Notes: generated from the sequence alone by a model not told the origin. Positions 1 to 13,949 are shown, numbered from the stretch's first letter. The stretch: 64,000 nucleotides of DNA from Catenulispora acidiphila DSM 44928 (GCF_000024025.1 NC_013131.1:7316001-7380000), one strand, 5' to 3'. Numbers and translations: made by a program.

Positions 1-577
1 TGTCGACGCCGCTGACCAGCTCCTGCGGCTGGTAGGCCTCCGCCGAGACGGCAGTGGCTCCGGCCTTGGGCAGGAACAGGATCGGGGTGCGTCCCCAGTA
101 GTAGACCAGCATGCCCATGCGGCCGTCACCGGTGAAGTCGCCGAGCACGCAGCCGGTCGGCGCCATGGTGTCGTCGATCGGCAGCGGCGCCGCGTTCAGC
201 ACGAACGGCGTGAACTGGTCCGCGGCCGGGGCGGTCGGGGTGTAGGTGACGACGACGTCGTTGGTCCGAGTGTCGACCAGGCACATCCCGTCGGAGCGGC
301 CGTGGCCGGTCACGTCGTTGATGGCCACGCTCGCGCCGACCGCCGACATCCAGGAACGGACTTTGTAGTAGGCGGGGTTCACTTGGCGGATCGTGTTCAT
401 CTTCTGATCGTCATAGCCCGGCGGCATGGCGATCGGCATCTGTTTGAACGAATACTTCGCAGCTGTCTGCGAAGCCTCACCCGCCTCGGCCGGGTTCCCC
501 ACCGCCACGTAGACGGTGAGGAGAGCGATGATGGCGGTGAGCGCCGGGATCAGCGTTCTCAATCTTCCACGCAGCAC
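1..577 (-). CDS. UnbV-like (CRTAC1/FG-GAP type) secreted protein, C-terminus cut by window edge
   Basis: I read this by hand from a GTG at 577 with a GGAGGG ribosome binding site 9 bases upstream; the frame stays open to base 1. The N-terminus has a basic stretch and a hydrophobic segment (IPALTAIIALLTVYVAV), a membrane anchor or signal. The body has repeated FG-GAP-like units: a 'DVTGHGRSDG' unit and then 'GDFTGDGRMGMLVYYWGRTP'. The MAPxGC...GDF.GDG...LVYYWGRTP pattern matches my memory of actinobacterial CRTAC1/UnbV proteins, which occur in enediyne-type clusters. The molecular role is unknown. The missing part lies left of the window, so the cluster probably continues there. The family call is by recall of motifs, not a search. 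Confidence 0.72.
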   Translation of the reverse strand, partial: MLRGRLRTLIPALTAIIALLTVYVAVGNPAEAGEASQTAAKYSFKQMPIAMPPGYDDQKMNTIRQVNPAYYKVRSWMSAVGASVAINDVTGHGRSDGMCLVDTRTNDVVVTYTPTAPAADQFTPFVLNAAPLPIDDTMAPTGCVLGDFTGDGRMGMLVYYWGRTPILFLPKAGATAVSAEAYQPQELVSGVD

Positions 578-778
578 GGATGCACCCTCCAGGTCTCGGA
601 TTCCGATACCTGACAAACATGACGGGACGTGCGGTGGGGCCGCTTCTTTAGCGTTGCCTGGAGCGATTCATCCGTTTCGCACCATCAGCGCGACACGCGG
701 GAGATTGCACCCTTTTGGTCCACAGATGCCAGAAGCCCAGAGATGCCGGAGAGGCCGGAGGGGCCAGAGAGGCCGGAG

Positions 779-1477
779 CTACCCGGCGGCGGCGGGCGCG
801 GGCTGCTCGCCGGCCTCCAAGCCGGCGGCGTCGACGATCTCGACCGAGCGGCGCATGGAGGCCCACGCGTCCTCGCTGTCGTCGCCGATGCCGACGATCA
901 TGCTGTGCACCTGAGCCTCGAAGCACGCGTCGGCGTCGTAGGGCGCGAACAGGTACCCGCCTAGCTCCAGGGTCACGATGCCGTGCAGCGCGGTCCAGAA
1001 CAGGTGCGCCACCAGCTCCGGATCGCCTTCCTGGAACCGCCCGGCGGCCATGCACCGCCGCACCGAGGCGACCAGGATGTCCAGCACGTAGCGGCCGTGC
1101 AGCCGGTCGGCGTCGGTCAGGGAGAACCCCGCGATGTTCAGCGAGCCGAGCATGACCTGGTACAGGTCAGCGTTCTGATGCGCGTTCCAGCGGTAGACCC
1201 GGCCGTGCGCCACGACGTCGGCCACCGGATCCGCGGAATCGCCGATCGCGATCATGGACGTGTTCAGCCGGGCGAACCCCTCGTGCACGACGGCTCGCAC
1301 CAGGTCGTCCATGCTCCCGAAGTGCGTGTACACGGCCATCGTCGAGCTGCCCACCTCCTTGGCCAGGCGGCGGGTGCTCAGCCCGACAGAGCCGTCCTGC
1401 GCGAGAATTCGTGCGGCGGCTTCCAACAGGGCTTCGCGCAGATCGGACTGCGCCCGGCGAGGACTCACCCTTGACAT
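779..1477 (-). CDS. TetR-family regulator with WHG-type C-terminal domain (copy 1)
   Basis: A 232-residue DNA-binding repressor-type protein. The N-terminal helix-turn-helix spans about residues 10-60 (LSTRRLAKEVGSSTMAVYTHFGSMDDL). The C-terminal ligand domain ends in the 'TALHGIVTLELGGYLF' segment typical of the TetR C-terminal WHG group. The ATG at 1477 is preceded by GGAG 5 bases upstream. It is a clear paralogue of the TetR gene at 3162-3830: both have ST(M/T)AVYT.FG.MDDLVRA.VHEGFARLN and YLF.PYDADACF. An 18-bp palindrome at 1511-1528, 34 bases upstream of its start, is repeated in the promoter of the carotenoid-oxygenase-like gene, suggesting autoregulation and control of that gene. The ligand is unknown. 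Confidence 0.95.
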   Translation of the reverse strand: MSRVSPRRAQSDLREALLEAAARILAQDGSVGLSTRRLAKEVGSSTMAVYTHFGSMDDLVRAVVHEGFARLNTSMIAIGDSADPVADVVAHGRVYRWNAHQNADLYQVMLGSLNIAGFSLTDADRLHGRYVLDILVASVRRCMAAGRFQEGDPELVAHLFWTALHGIVTLELGGYLFAPYDADACFEAQVHSMIVGIGDDSEDAWASMRRSVEIVDAAGLEAGEQPAPAAAG

Positions 1478-1510
1478 GCTCCATCACGAGCGCTGTTATG
1501 GGAAGAAGAA

Positions 1511-1528
1511 CACTGTTACGTAACGGTG
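1511..1528. promoter_or_regulatory. Candidate TetR operator, copy A
   Basis: CACTGTTACGTAACGGTG is an 18-bp palindrome with one mismatched pair. It lies 34 bases upstream of the leftward TetR gene starting at 1477. The same element recurs at 4838-4855, and the resemblance extends to AAGAA on the left and TGATA on the right. Binding by the neighbouring TetR protein is inferred. Confidence 0.7.
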
Positions 1529-1607
1529 ATACACCGCCGCTGGGGGCGGCGGTGCACCAGAATCCGCGGGTGTGCTGAGCGCGGTACGTGCTCAGAGCGG
1601 CGCGTGC

Positions 1608-2675
1608 TCAGAACAGCTCGCCGCCGGCCGGCTCCTCTTCGGGCAGCCATCCGAAGTCGGGTTCGCAATCGGAGTCGTCGACCGCCCGCACGCCGGCGAA
1701 CAGGTCGGCCTCGAAACCGTCGTCCAACGGCCCGGCCGTGCCGCGCAGCAGCTGGAAGTGCTCGATGCCGAATCCGCCGTCGGAGCTCGCCGCGAGCTTG
1801 AAGAACCAGCTGTCGGCGGCCATCTGGGAACGGTGCGAGCGCATGGCGGCGGTCTTGGCGTCCAGCCAGTCCCGGGCGTCGATCTGGGCGGTCACCAGGT
1901 GGTCGGGGACGCCGTACGGGATCTCGATGAGGTCCTCCGGCACGCCGTTGGCCAAGGCCTCGGCGAGCGGGGCGAAGGGGCTGTCGCCGTTGGAGCCCAG
2001 GCGGCGCGCGACCGAACGCAGAATGCTGAACGGGACGACGGCCGCGTAGACCTTCGCGACGCTCCAGGCCTCCGCGCCCTCGCCGCCGCCCTCGCCGCCG
2101 CTCTCGCTCTCGCCGCCGGTCTCGGCCGCGCGGTCGACGGCGGCCAGGCTCAGCTGGTGCGCGCGGATGTGGTCGGGGTGCCCGTAGCCGCCGCGCGAGT
2201 CATAGGTGACCAGAACCTGAGGCCGTATCTCGCGGATCGCCGCGGCCAACGCGTCGACCTGCTCCTGGAAGTCCCCGGCCACGAGCGAGCGCGGGTCGGT
2301 GTTGGACTCCTCGCCGGCCATCCCCGAATCCCACCAGCGGCCCGCTCCGCCGAGGAAGCGCGACCCCTTGATCCCGAGCATGGTGACGGCGCCGGCCAGT
2401 TCTCGCACCCGTAGTTCGCCCAGCGCCTGCTCCCCGTCGGCGGCGTCGTCCACCACGCGCTGGGCCTCCGGGTCCAGGATCTCGCCGCGCTCGCCCCGGG
2501 TGCAGGTCACCAGGTACACGTCGATGGTCTCGGCGGCGTACAGCGCGGCGGTGGCGCCGGTGGTGGTGGTCTCGTCGTCCGGATGCGCGTGCACCATCAG
2601 CAGCCTGAGCGGGTTGCCGAGGCGGTCGCCGAGGCGCGCGAACGGCATGTCCAGCAGGTCCAGGGGAAGCGTCAT
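1608..2675 (-). CDS. mshB: MshB-like GlcNAc-inositol deacetylase (mycothiol biosynthesis)
   Basis: A zinc deacetylase of the PIG-L/LmbE family. MshB removes the acetyl group from GlcNAc-Ins, the second step of mycothiol synthesis in the cytosol. Metal-binding motifs are visible: HAHPDDE at residues 29-35 and GYGHPDH in the middle. MshB-type signatures are also present: VTCTRGERGEILD, FLGGAGRWWDSGMAG and a C-terminal DDGFEADLFAG. At 355 residues it is longer than the roughly 300 usual for MshB, partly through a Gly/Glu/Ser-rich insertion after the GYGHPDH block. The start is ATG 2675, with GAAGAAGG upstream; further upstream the frame reads low-complexity Arg/Pro. Mca, the mycothiol conjugate amidase, is the alternative, but the GGAGRWWDSGMAG block favours MshB. 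It lies near four DinB-type mycothiol-associated genes. Confidence 0.88.
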   Translation of the reverse strand: MTLPLDLLDMPFARLGDRLGNPLRLLMVHAHPDDETTTTGATAALYAAETIDVYLVTCTRGERGEILDPEAQRVVDDAADGEQALGELRVRELAGAVTMLGIKGSRFLGGAGRWWDSGMAGEESNTDPRSLVAGDFQEQVDALAAAIREIRPQVLVTYDSRGGYGHPDHIRAHQLSLAAVDRAAETGGESESGGEGGGEGAEAWSVAKVYAAVVPFSILRSVARRLGSNGDSPFAPLAEALANGVPEDLIEIPYGVPDHLVTAQIDARDWLDAKTAAMRSHRSQMAADSWFFKLAASSDGGFGIEHFQLLRGTAGPLDDGFEADLFAGVRAVDDSDCEPDFGWLPEEEPAGGELF

Positions 2676-3161
2676 CGTGTGCCTTCTTCTGCGGTTCGGA
2701 TGTGGCGCCGGGCCGCGCGCCGCTGGGGGAAGGAAGCGCGCGGCCCGACGCGGGCTGCGCGGTGGCCGGCTGGAGGTCCCGTCCGGGGCTCCTCGGGTCC
2801 AGCCGTCGTCCACGCGTGCCCCCGCTCCGACCGCGCCCAGGGTCCCGAGGGCCCGCCGCGCTCGCCGTCCTGGGGGGTGACAGCTTGCCCGCCGCCCTGG
2901 GGGTGGCGGCGCGCTCGTGCGGCTGACGGTCGTGGAAGCCTTTCAGGGTTCTGAGATGTCTGGCATTTCAGGCAAACAGTATGCACGGGAGCGGATCGGT
3001 TCGTACCGGATACCAGCATCTCTGAGCGGCCCGACTCTGCGTTTCTTTGAGCTTGCTGACTTCCCCCGGCCAGCTCATGCCGGGTCGCCGGTTTCTCCAT
3101 CGTTGCCCGTATCAGCGATGACCGGCTTCCGGATCCCCATCTGGCCGCAAAACGCGGAATC
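2676..3161. promoter_or_regulatory. Divergent mshB/TetR-2 intergenic region with a TCAG-N4-CTGA element
   Basis: This 486-bp gap separates leftward mshB from the rightward TetR gene. I see no credible gene in it. At 2943-2954 it holds TCAGGGTTCTGA, an exact match to the palindrome TCAG-N4-CTGA that recurs across the region 1 island. A weaker look-alike (TTTCAGGCAAACAG) follows about 20 bases downstream. The 18-bp TetR operator found at 1511 and 4838 is absent here. Confidence 0.5.
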
Positions 3162-3830
3162 ATGGACGGTGTGAGTCCTCGCCCCGCACAACCCGATATC
3201 CGCCGCGCACTCATCGAAGCGGCGGCGACGATCCTCGCCGAATCCGGGCCCGACGGACTGTCCACCCGGCAGCTGGCCCGAGAGGTCGGAGTTTCCACTA
3301 CTGCTGTCTACACCTATTTCGGCGGCATGGACGACTTGGTACGCGCGATGGTGCACGAGGGCTTCGCCCGCCTGAACCGCGCCCTGACCGCCACCGGCGA
3401 CTCGCAGGACCCGGTCGCCGACGTGGTGCGCCTCGGACGTGTCTATCGCGAGAACGCGCTGCGGCACAGACATCTGTACGCCGTGATGTTCGGCGGGTCG
3501 GCCCTGGCCGGGTTCTCCCTGACCGACGAGGATCGCGCGCACGGGCTGTACACCCTCGATCTCCTGGTCGCCGCGATCGAGCGATGCGTGGTGGCCGGCC
3601 GGTTCCGCAGCGGGGACGCGACGCTGGTCGCGCACGAGTTGTGGATGTCGATCCACGGCATCGTCACGCTGGAGATCGGCGGGTACCTGTTCGAGCCCTA
3701 CGACGCCGACGCGTGCTTCGACGCCCAGGTGTGCACCTTGCTGGTGGGCTCCGGCGACGGGCTGGAGCGCGCGCGGCAGTCCATCGCGATGTCCGGCGCG
3801 GAAGCCGCGGCCAAGGAGCCCGCGGCCTAG
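3162..3830 (+). CDS. TetR-family regulator with WHG-type C-terminal domain (copy 2)
   Basis: A 222-residue regulator paralogous to the protein encoded at 779-1477. The helix-turn-helix (LSTRQLAREVGVSTTAVYTYF) spans about residues 35-55, followed by the shared GGMDDLVRAMVHEGFARLN block and the MSIHGIVTLEIGGYLF C-terminal segment. The ATG at 3162 keeps the N-terminal (R/G)VSPR.AQ.D match with copy 1, but a good ribosome binding site is not obvious; GTG 3171 is an alternative. The two recognition helices differ (VGVSTTAVYTYF against VGSSTMAVYTHF), so they may bind related but distinct operators. It converges on the DinB-type gene at 3940. Target and ligand are unknown. Confidence 0.94.
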   Translation: MDGVSPRPAQPDIRRALIEAAATILAESGPDGLSTRQLAREVGVSTTAVYTYFGGMDDLVRAMVHEGFARLNRALTATGDSQDPVADVVRLGRVYRENALRHRHLYAVMFGGSALAGFSLTDEDRAHGLYTLDLLVAAIERCVVAGRFRSGDATLVAHELWMSIHGIVTLEIGGYLFEPYDADACFDAQVCTLLVGSGDGLERARQSIAMSGAEAAAKEPAA

Positions 3831-3939
3831 CGTCGGCGTGCCCTGATATAGGGGGCACACTGAATATAGGCAGACGTGCGAGTGCCGGCGATCACCCCAT
3901 GACCGCCGGCACCGCACCACAGGGTGCTGAGTCAACCGC

Positions 3940-4692
3940 TCAGCGCCCTCCGAATTGGCCGGCGCTGCGGCCCGCGCCGGCCGGTCCCGGATAGCACTGC
4001 GCGATGCCCAGCCAGCGTTCCGCCTCGCGGCCGATCGCTTTGACGTCCACGTCGTCGCGGTGCCGGCGGCAGGTGACCAGCAGGCAGAAGTCCACCGCTG
4101 GCGCGATCACCCGCTGCTCGGCGTCTTCGGGCCCGAACGCCCACAGGTTGCCGGACGGCGCGGTGATCTCGAAGCGGAACGGCTTGTCGGGCGCCTCGAA
4201 ACCGTGGGCCCGGTAGCCGAAGTCGCGGGTGCGCGCGCCGAACCAGACGACGTGCCCGATGCGGTCGGTGTGTGTGCGCTTCTCCCCCACGGTGTCGACG
4301 ATGTCCTGTCCGTGGCCGAACATCTCCATCGCCAAGGCGGCGCCGATCAGCGAGGGCCGTCCCGTGCCGCGCATCCAGGGCAGATCGCGGTCCTGGTCGG
4401 CTTCGCTCAAGGCGCGCGCCGCGGCTTCCCGCTCGGTCCGCCAGCGGCGCACCGTCTGCTCGGGACCGTCGACCAATTCCAGCGGACGCCGCGGGGAGCC
4501 GTTCGCGCCGGCTATAGGGCGCGGCATCGCGGCGGACCGCGCCATCGCAGCGACCTCCGCCATGTGGTCGATCTGGCGACCCACGGTCCATCCGGGGGCG
4601 GGGGTCTGGGAGTACCAGCGTTCGTCGAGCGGGACGAGCGCCTCCAGCTCCTCCCCCTCACTGATCAAGTCCGCGTACACGCTGCTGACCAC
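3940..4692 (-). CDS. TIGR03084-type DinB-fold protein (mycothiol-dependent isomerase superfamily), copy 1
   Basis: About 250 residues. The N-terminal DinB/MDMPI four-helix bundle begins VYADLISEGEELEALV and has the PGWTVGRQIDHMAEV motif, whose His is a likely metal ligand. The MEMFGHGQDIVDT and RRRHRDDVDV-type segments define the TIGR03084 subfamily. The enzymatic reaction of this subfamily is not established; relatives are mycothiol-dependent or bind a divalent metal. I chose GTG 4692 because it begins the conserved sequence and has AGAGAGG upstream; the frame extends to an ATG at 4818, but that stretch is unlike the family. It is a paralogue of the gene at 28429-29229. It is divergent from the carotenoid-oxygenase-like gene, and the operator at 4838-4855 could serve both. 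Confidence 0.85.
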   Translation of the reverse strand: MVSSVYADLISEGEELEALVPLDERWYSQTPAPGWTVGRQIDHMAEVAAMARSAAMPRPIAGANGSPRRPLELVDGPEQTVRRWRTEREAAARALSEADQDRDLPWMRGTGRPSLIGAALAMEMFGHGQDIVDTVGEKRTHTDRIGHVVWFGARTRDFGYRAHGFEAPDKPFRFEITAPSGNLWAFGPEDAEQRVIAPAVDFCLLVTCRRHRDDVDVKAIGREAERWLGIAQCYPGPAGAGRSAGQFGGR

Positions 4693-4837
4693 GGCTGATT
4701 CCGCCTCTCTGGGTCCACGACGATGATGACACCGAGTATTGGCCGCGCGGTGCGCCACCTGCTTCTTTGACGGTGCCGTCGCGCAACCCTCCAGGTTGCG
4801 CTTGACATGGCAGGGCACTGCGCCGATAGTTGAAGAA

Positions 4838-4855
4838 CACTGTTATGTAACACTG
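4838..4855. promoter_or_regulatory. Candidate TetR operator, copy B
   Basis: CACTGTTATGTAACACTG matches the palindrome at 1511-1528 at 15 of 18 positions, and the flanking AAGAA and TGATA are also shared. It lies 23 bases upstream of the carotenoid-oxygenase-like ATG (4879) and about 145 bases upstream of the divergent DinB-type gene. It would block a rightward promoter if bound by a TetR protein. Confidence 0.7.
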
Positions 4856-4878
4856 ATATGCATGGACGGTGAGCTTCG

Positions 4879-6105
4879 ATGGCACTCGCGGACCTGCGCA
4901 CTTCCTCCGACGTCGACCGTTCCGACATCGACTGCTCGGCCTTGCCTGTCAAGGGAGCCGTGCCCTCGGAGCTCGACGGCACTGTGTTCCGGATCGGTCC
5001 GGAGGACGGCCAGCCCTATGTGTCGGCGCTCCGGCTGCGGCACGGCCACGCCGAATGGTTCCGGGCGCGCCGGATCCGCACCGACGAGGTCTGCCGGCGG
5101 ACCGGCGAGCTCCCCAGCCCCGGCCCGCGCCGGTGCGGGTCGGACACCACCGCCGCGGCCGTCATCCGGCACAACCGCCGCACGCTCGCGCTCGGCGACG
5201 GCGCCCTGCCCTACGAGCTGGCTCCGGATCTGCGCACCAAGGCGCGGTGGGATTTCGACGGCACGCTGCCGGCGGGGTTCACCTCCCAGGCAGTCCACGA
5301 CCCGCTGACCGGCGAGCTGTTCGCCGCGGTCGCGGGGGCGAGGACGCTGGAGTACGCCGTGGTCGACGTCCAGGGCAGCGTGCGCAAGTACGAGCCGATC
5401 CCGACGCCGCACGATCCGGCGCTATACACGTTCGCCCTGACCGACCGGCACGCGGTGTTCTCCGGACCGGCAGGCGTGGGCATCATGCCGCGCGAGGGCG
5501 GCGCGGGCGACGTCGTCTGGGTCGGCACGTCCGGCACCGTCGCGGAATCCGGGCTCGCGGGCCGTCCGGTCAACGCCTTCGATCTGCCGGGCGGCGGGGT
5601 GGCCGTCGAGACGGTGAGCGCCGTTTCCGCCTCGGCGCCGGGGCTGTGGCGCTGGCGGGTCGAGCCCGGCGCCGGCAGCGACGCCGTGCGCGGGGAATGC
5701 CTGAGCCGCCGGGTGCAGGACCTGGCGAGCGTCGACGAGCGGTATCGGGGCTCCGATCACCGGTACGCCCTGACGCGGCGCGTGGACGCGGACCGCATGG
5801 ACGACGCGGGACGGCCTCCGGGCATCGGACTGCTGCGCCACGACCTCATGACCGGCACGACCCAGCAGCACGCGGCCGAACCGGGCCGGCTGTTCGGCGC
5901 CCCGGTGTTCGTGCCGTACTCTCCGACCGCGCCTGAGGGACACGGCTGGGTCCTGGTCTCGGTGCAGGACACGATCCTGGAGCGGCACGAGATGGTCGTC
6001 ATCGACACCGCCGACTTCACCGGTGTCCCGGTGGCCGCGGTGGAACTGCCCGGGACCGGGCAGCGGGAGGCCTCGGCGTGCTGGCAGGTCGCAGACCCCT
6101 GGTGA
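4879..6105 (+). CDS. Carotenoid-oxygenase-fold protein lacking the four iron-binding histidines
   Basis: 408 residues of the carotenoid cleavage oxygenase (RPE65/ACO) family. Landmarks are VPSELDGTVFRIGP (the family 'G.Y.RNGP' start), TLALGDGALPYEL, DPLTGELFAAV, a FALTDRHAVF block, VNAFDLPGG and a C-terminal HEMVVIDTADF strand. Active members hold Fe(II) with four His, in TAH(P), (M)HDFA.T, FH..NA and GFHG.W blocks. Aligned by eye these positions read Gln137, Tyr183, Arg (GRPVNAF) and Ser near the C-terminal CW, so all four appear substituted. The length is short for the family. It may be a non-catalytic binding protein or bind metal differently. Its promoter carries the TetR-type operator. 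Enzyme activity should not be assumed. Confidence 0.8.
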   Translation: MALADLRTSSDVDRSDIDCSALPVKGAVPSELDGTVFRIGPEDGQPYVSALRLRHGHAEWFRARRIRTDEVCRRTGELPSPGPRRCGSDTTAAAVIRHNRRTLALGDGALPYELAPDLRTKARWDFDGTLPAGFTSQAVHDPLTGELFAAVAGARTLEYAVVDVQGSVRKYEPIPTPHDPALYTFALTDRHAVFSGPAGVGIMPREGGAGDVVWVGTSGTVAESGLAGRPVNAFDLPGGGVAVETVSAVSASAPGLWRWRVEPGAGSDAVRGECLSRRVQDLASVDERYRGSDHRYALTRRVDADRMDDAGRPPGIGLLRHDLMTGTTQQHAAEPGRLFGAPVFVPYSPTAPEGHGWVLVSVQDTILERHEMVVIDTADFTGVPVAAVELPGTGQREASACWQVADPW

Positions 6106-6363
6106 GCTGTCATGCCATCGCCCTCCGGAGCCGTCGGTGACTTTTGTCGTCGTCGTTCTGGCGATGCGGTGGCAGGGTTCTGCGACCTCATCCTTTCGTA
6201 GCGTCGCACTCCCGGCATCTCGCGACTTCTCGTTTCGTGCTCTGCGCAGCGATTTCCGCTGCGCAACCACAGAGATGTCCGCCCCTGCCCGGCGTGGCCA
6301 CACTGGCCGACAAAGGCCGCCGCACTCGCGGCACCGCCTGCCGTCGAGGAAGGAGACCCGGCG

Positions 6364-7206
6364 ATGGCGATCTCCCGCGCCGTCCTGATCACCGGCTGCT
6401 CCAGCGGGATCGGCCGCGCAGCGGCCCTCCAGCTGCACCAGGCCGGACTGCCGGTCTGGGCCACGGCCCGGGACACCGGCGCCCTGGCCGAGCTGGAAGC
6501 CCGCGGTATCCGCACCCTGCAGCTGGACGTGACCGACGAGGAGTCGGCCGCCGCAGCCGTCAAGCAGGTCGTCGACGCCCACGGCGCCGTCGGCACCCTG
6601 GTCAACAACGCCGGCTCCGGCATCCACGGCGCGGTCGAGGACGTCCCCCTGGACACCGTCCGCGGCTCCTTCGAGACCAACCTGTTCGGCGCCCTGCGCC
6701 TGACCCAGCTCGTCCTGCCCGGCATGCGCCAGCAAGGCGCCGGCCGCGTGGTGAACGTCTCCTCGATCCTCGGCCGCCTCTCCCCGCCCGGAGGCGCCCT
6801 GTATCAGGCCACGAAGTACGCCACCGAGGCCTACTCCGACGCCCTGCGCCTGGAGGTCGCCCAATTCGGCATCCAGGTCGCGCTGATCGAGCCCGCCACA
6901 GTCCGCACCCGCTTCTACGAGACCGCGGTCATGCAATTCGCCGGCGGCTCCGGAACCCCCTACCAGCCCTTCTACGACCGCCTCGCCGCCTGGGCCATCG
7001 ACATCCACGAAGGCAAGACCCGAGCCGGCAAGCTCGCCGTGACCCCGGAGAAGGTGGCCGAGGCCATCCAACGCGCGGTCCTGGCCCGCAACCCCAAGGC
7101 CCGCTACCCCGTCGGACCGCTGGCGCGCGCCGCACTGGGGATGCGCCGGATGCTGCCCGACTCGCTGTTCGACAAGTTCGTCGCGCGCGAGTTCCCGGCG
7201 CCGTGA
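6364..7206 (+). CDS. Short-chain dehydrogenase/reductase
   Basis: A 280-residue NAD(P)-dependent oxidoreductase of the classical SDR type. The N-terminal Rossmann motif TGCSSGIG is at about residues 9-16, NNAG is present, the catalytic Ser is in VVNVSSI, and YQATK supplies Tyr and Lys. The C-terminal third (RYPVGPLARAALGMRRMLPD) resembles the retinol-dehydrogenase-like and KR-like SDRs of actinomycetes. The ATG at 6364 has AGGAAGGAG about 10 bases upstream. It lies 258 bp after the carotenoid-oxygenase-like gene on the same strand, so it may be co-transcribed or have its own promoter. The substrate is unknown. Confidence 0.9.
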   Translation: MAISRAVLITGCSSGIGRAAALQLHQAGLPVWATARDTGALAELEARGIRTLQLDVTDEESAAAAVKQVVDAHGAVGTLVNNAGSGIHGAVEDVPLDTVRGSFETNLFGALRLTQLVLPGMRQQGAGRVVNVSSILGRLSPPGGALYQATKYATEAYSDALRLEVAQFGIQVALIEPATVRTRFYETAVMQFAGGSGTPYQPFYDRLAAWAIDIHEGKTRAGKLAVTPEKVAEAIQRAVLARNPKARYPVGPLARAALGMRRMLPDSLFDKFVAREFPAP

Positions 7207-7455
7207 GGTGAGGGCGGGAGGCGAGGCCGCCGCGAAGTGAGCCCGTGAGGCGGCGCCGCGAAGTGAAGCCCTGCGGTGAGCCCGCGAGGCGACGCTGCGA
7301 AGTGAGCTCGCCGCGAGGTGAAGCCCGCTAGGGGACGCTGCGAAGTGAGCTCGCCGCGAGGTGACGCCCGCGAAGTGGGCCCGCGAGGTGAAGCTCTGAG
7401 GCGAGCCTGTGAGGTGAGCCCGTGAGGTGAGGCCCGTCAGGCAAGCCCGCGAGGC
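7205..7455. repeat. Degenerate GTGA/GCGA-rich direct repeats between genes
   Basis: The stretch after the SDR stop is built from variants of 'cgaagtgagc(ccg/tcg)ccgcgaggtga'. The clearest pair is an exact 31-bp repeat at 7291-7321 and 7334-7364, a 43-bp period. No gene is credible in it. It may be a decayed tandem repeat, or a downstream RNA structure. Confidence 0.65.
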
Positions 7456-7575
7456 GAGTGCCCCCAGAGCGGATCGGCGGTACCGCGGTTGCCGGATGGC
7501 AGCCGCGGTATCCGCGCGCGAGCGCCCGAGCGGCCTGCCGGAAACGCGGGTCGATCACGCCAGTAGAGTCGCGGT

Positions 7576-8232
7576 ATGACCGAGCTCGTTCTGTTGGCGA
7601 GTGGCCGGGACGCCGACGTCTTCGCCCTCGACGCGCAGCGTGTCCTGCGCCGGTATCGAGACGGCGGCGACGTGGCGGCCGAGGCCTCTGCGATGGCCCA
7701 CGTAGGCAGCTTGGGATACCCCGTGCCGCAGGTCCACAGCGCCGGCGGCGGCGATCTGGTCCTGGAACGGCTCACCGGACCAACCATGCTGCAGGCGTTG
7801 GGCACCGGGGAGATCACCCCGGCGGCAGCGGCGGAGCTGCTGGCAGATCTGCTCGCCCGCCTCCACGCGCTGCCGCCACAGACGCCGGACCAGCCCGGGG
7901 ACCACCCGATCCACCTGGATCTGCACCCGGCGAACGTCATGCTTGAGGCACGAGGACCGGTCGTGATCGACTGGCGCAACGCCAGTCAGGGCCGGCCCGA
8001 GGTCGACGTCGCGGTGTCCGCCCTGATCGTGGCGCAGGTCGCCGTCGACCCCACTCTGGACGAGGCAGCCCTGGCAAGGGCTTTCCTCACCGCGTTCCTG
8101 ACCAACGTCGGCGCACTGCCGTCCGAGGCATTGGACGAAGCGGTGCGGTTCCGCCGGGCCGACCCCAACGTGAGCGCCCGCGAGATCGCCTTGCTGCACG
8201 AGGCGGTCTCGCTGCTCGGTGACCGCGGCTGA
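7576..8232 (+). CDS. Aminoglycoside-phosphotransferase-fold small-molecule kinase
   Basis: A 218-residue protein kinase-like phosphotransferase (APH family). The catalytic loop reads HLDLHPANVML at about residues 113-123, with the general-base Asp and Asn. It is followed by VVIDWRNA, the Asp that binds Mg-ATP. The N-terminal lobe (MTELVLLASGRDADVFALD..RVLRRY) supplies the ATP-binding strands. It is shorter than classical APH enzymes (about 260) and the substrate is unknown; do not read it as proven antibiotic resistance. The ATG at 7576 has a weak upstream AGAG. It converges on the large carboxylase gene, 20 bp away. Confidence 0.85.
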   Translation: MTELVLLASGRDADVFALDAQRVLRRYRDGGDVAAEASAMAHVGSLGYPVPQVHSAGGGDLVLERLTGPTMLQALGTGEITPAAAAELLADLLARLHALPPQTPDQPGDHPIHLDLHPANVMLEARGPVVIDWRNASQGRPEVDVAVSALIVAQVAVDPTLDEAALARAFLTAFLTNVGALPSEALDEAVRFRRADPNVSAREIALLHEAVSLLGDRG

Positions 8233-8251
8233 AACCTCCGCGATCTCGATA

Positions 8252-13765
<5,514 letters not shown>

Positions 13766-13949
13766 CGGCCGGCCCTCCCCTAGATGTGGCTGGTGAAAAC
13801 ACAACCAATGAGGTCAAGCTAGCCAGGCGCCGAGGAGAACACGTCTTCCACATTGCCCGGTGCCGCGGTCCCGGAGTCCTGGCGGGCGCGGGCGGCAGCG
13901 TCGGAGAAGCCGAGCCGCCCCGCAGCCGGAAATGCTGGTCCGGCACACA

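Noticed and set aside
3843-3867. CTGATATAGGGGGCACACTGAATATAGG between convergent genes, possible operator
   Set aside because: It has two similar half-phrases but no palindrome, and it lies between two gene ends.
7576-8232. Reading the APH-fold kinase as an aminoglycoside resistance gene
   Set aside because: Only fold-level motifs are present; the protein is short and many APH-like kinases act on other small molecules.
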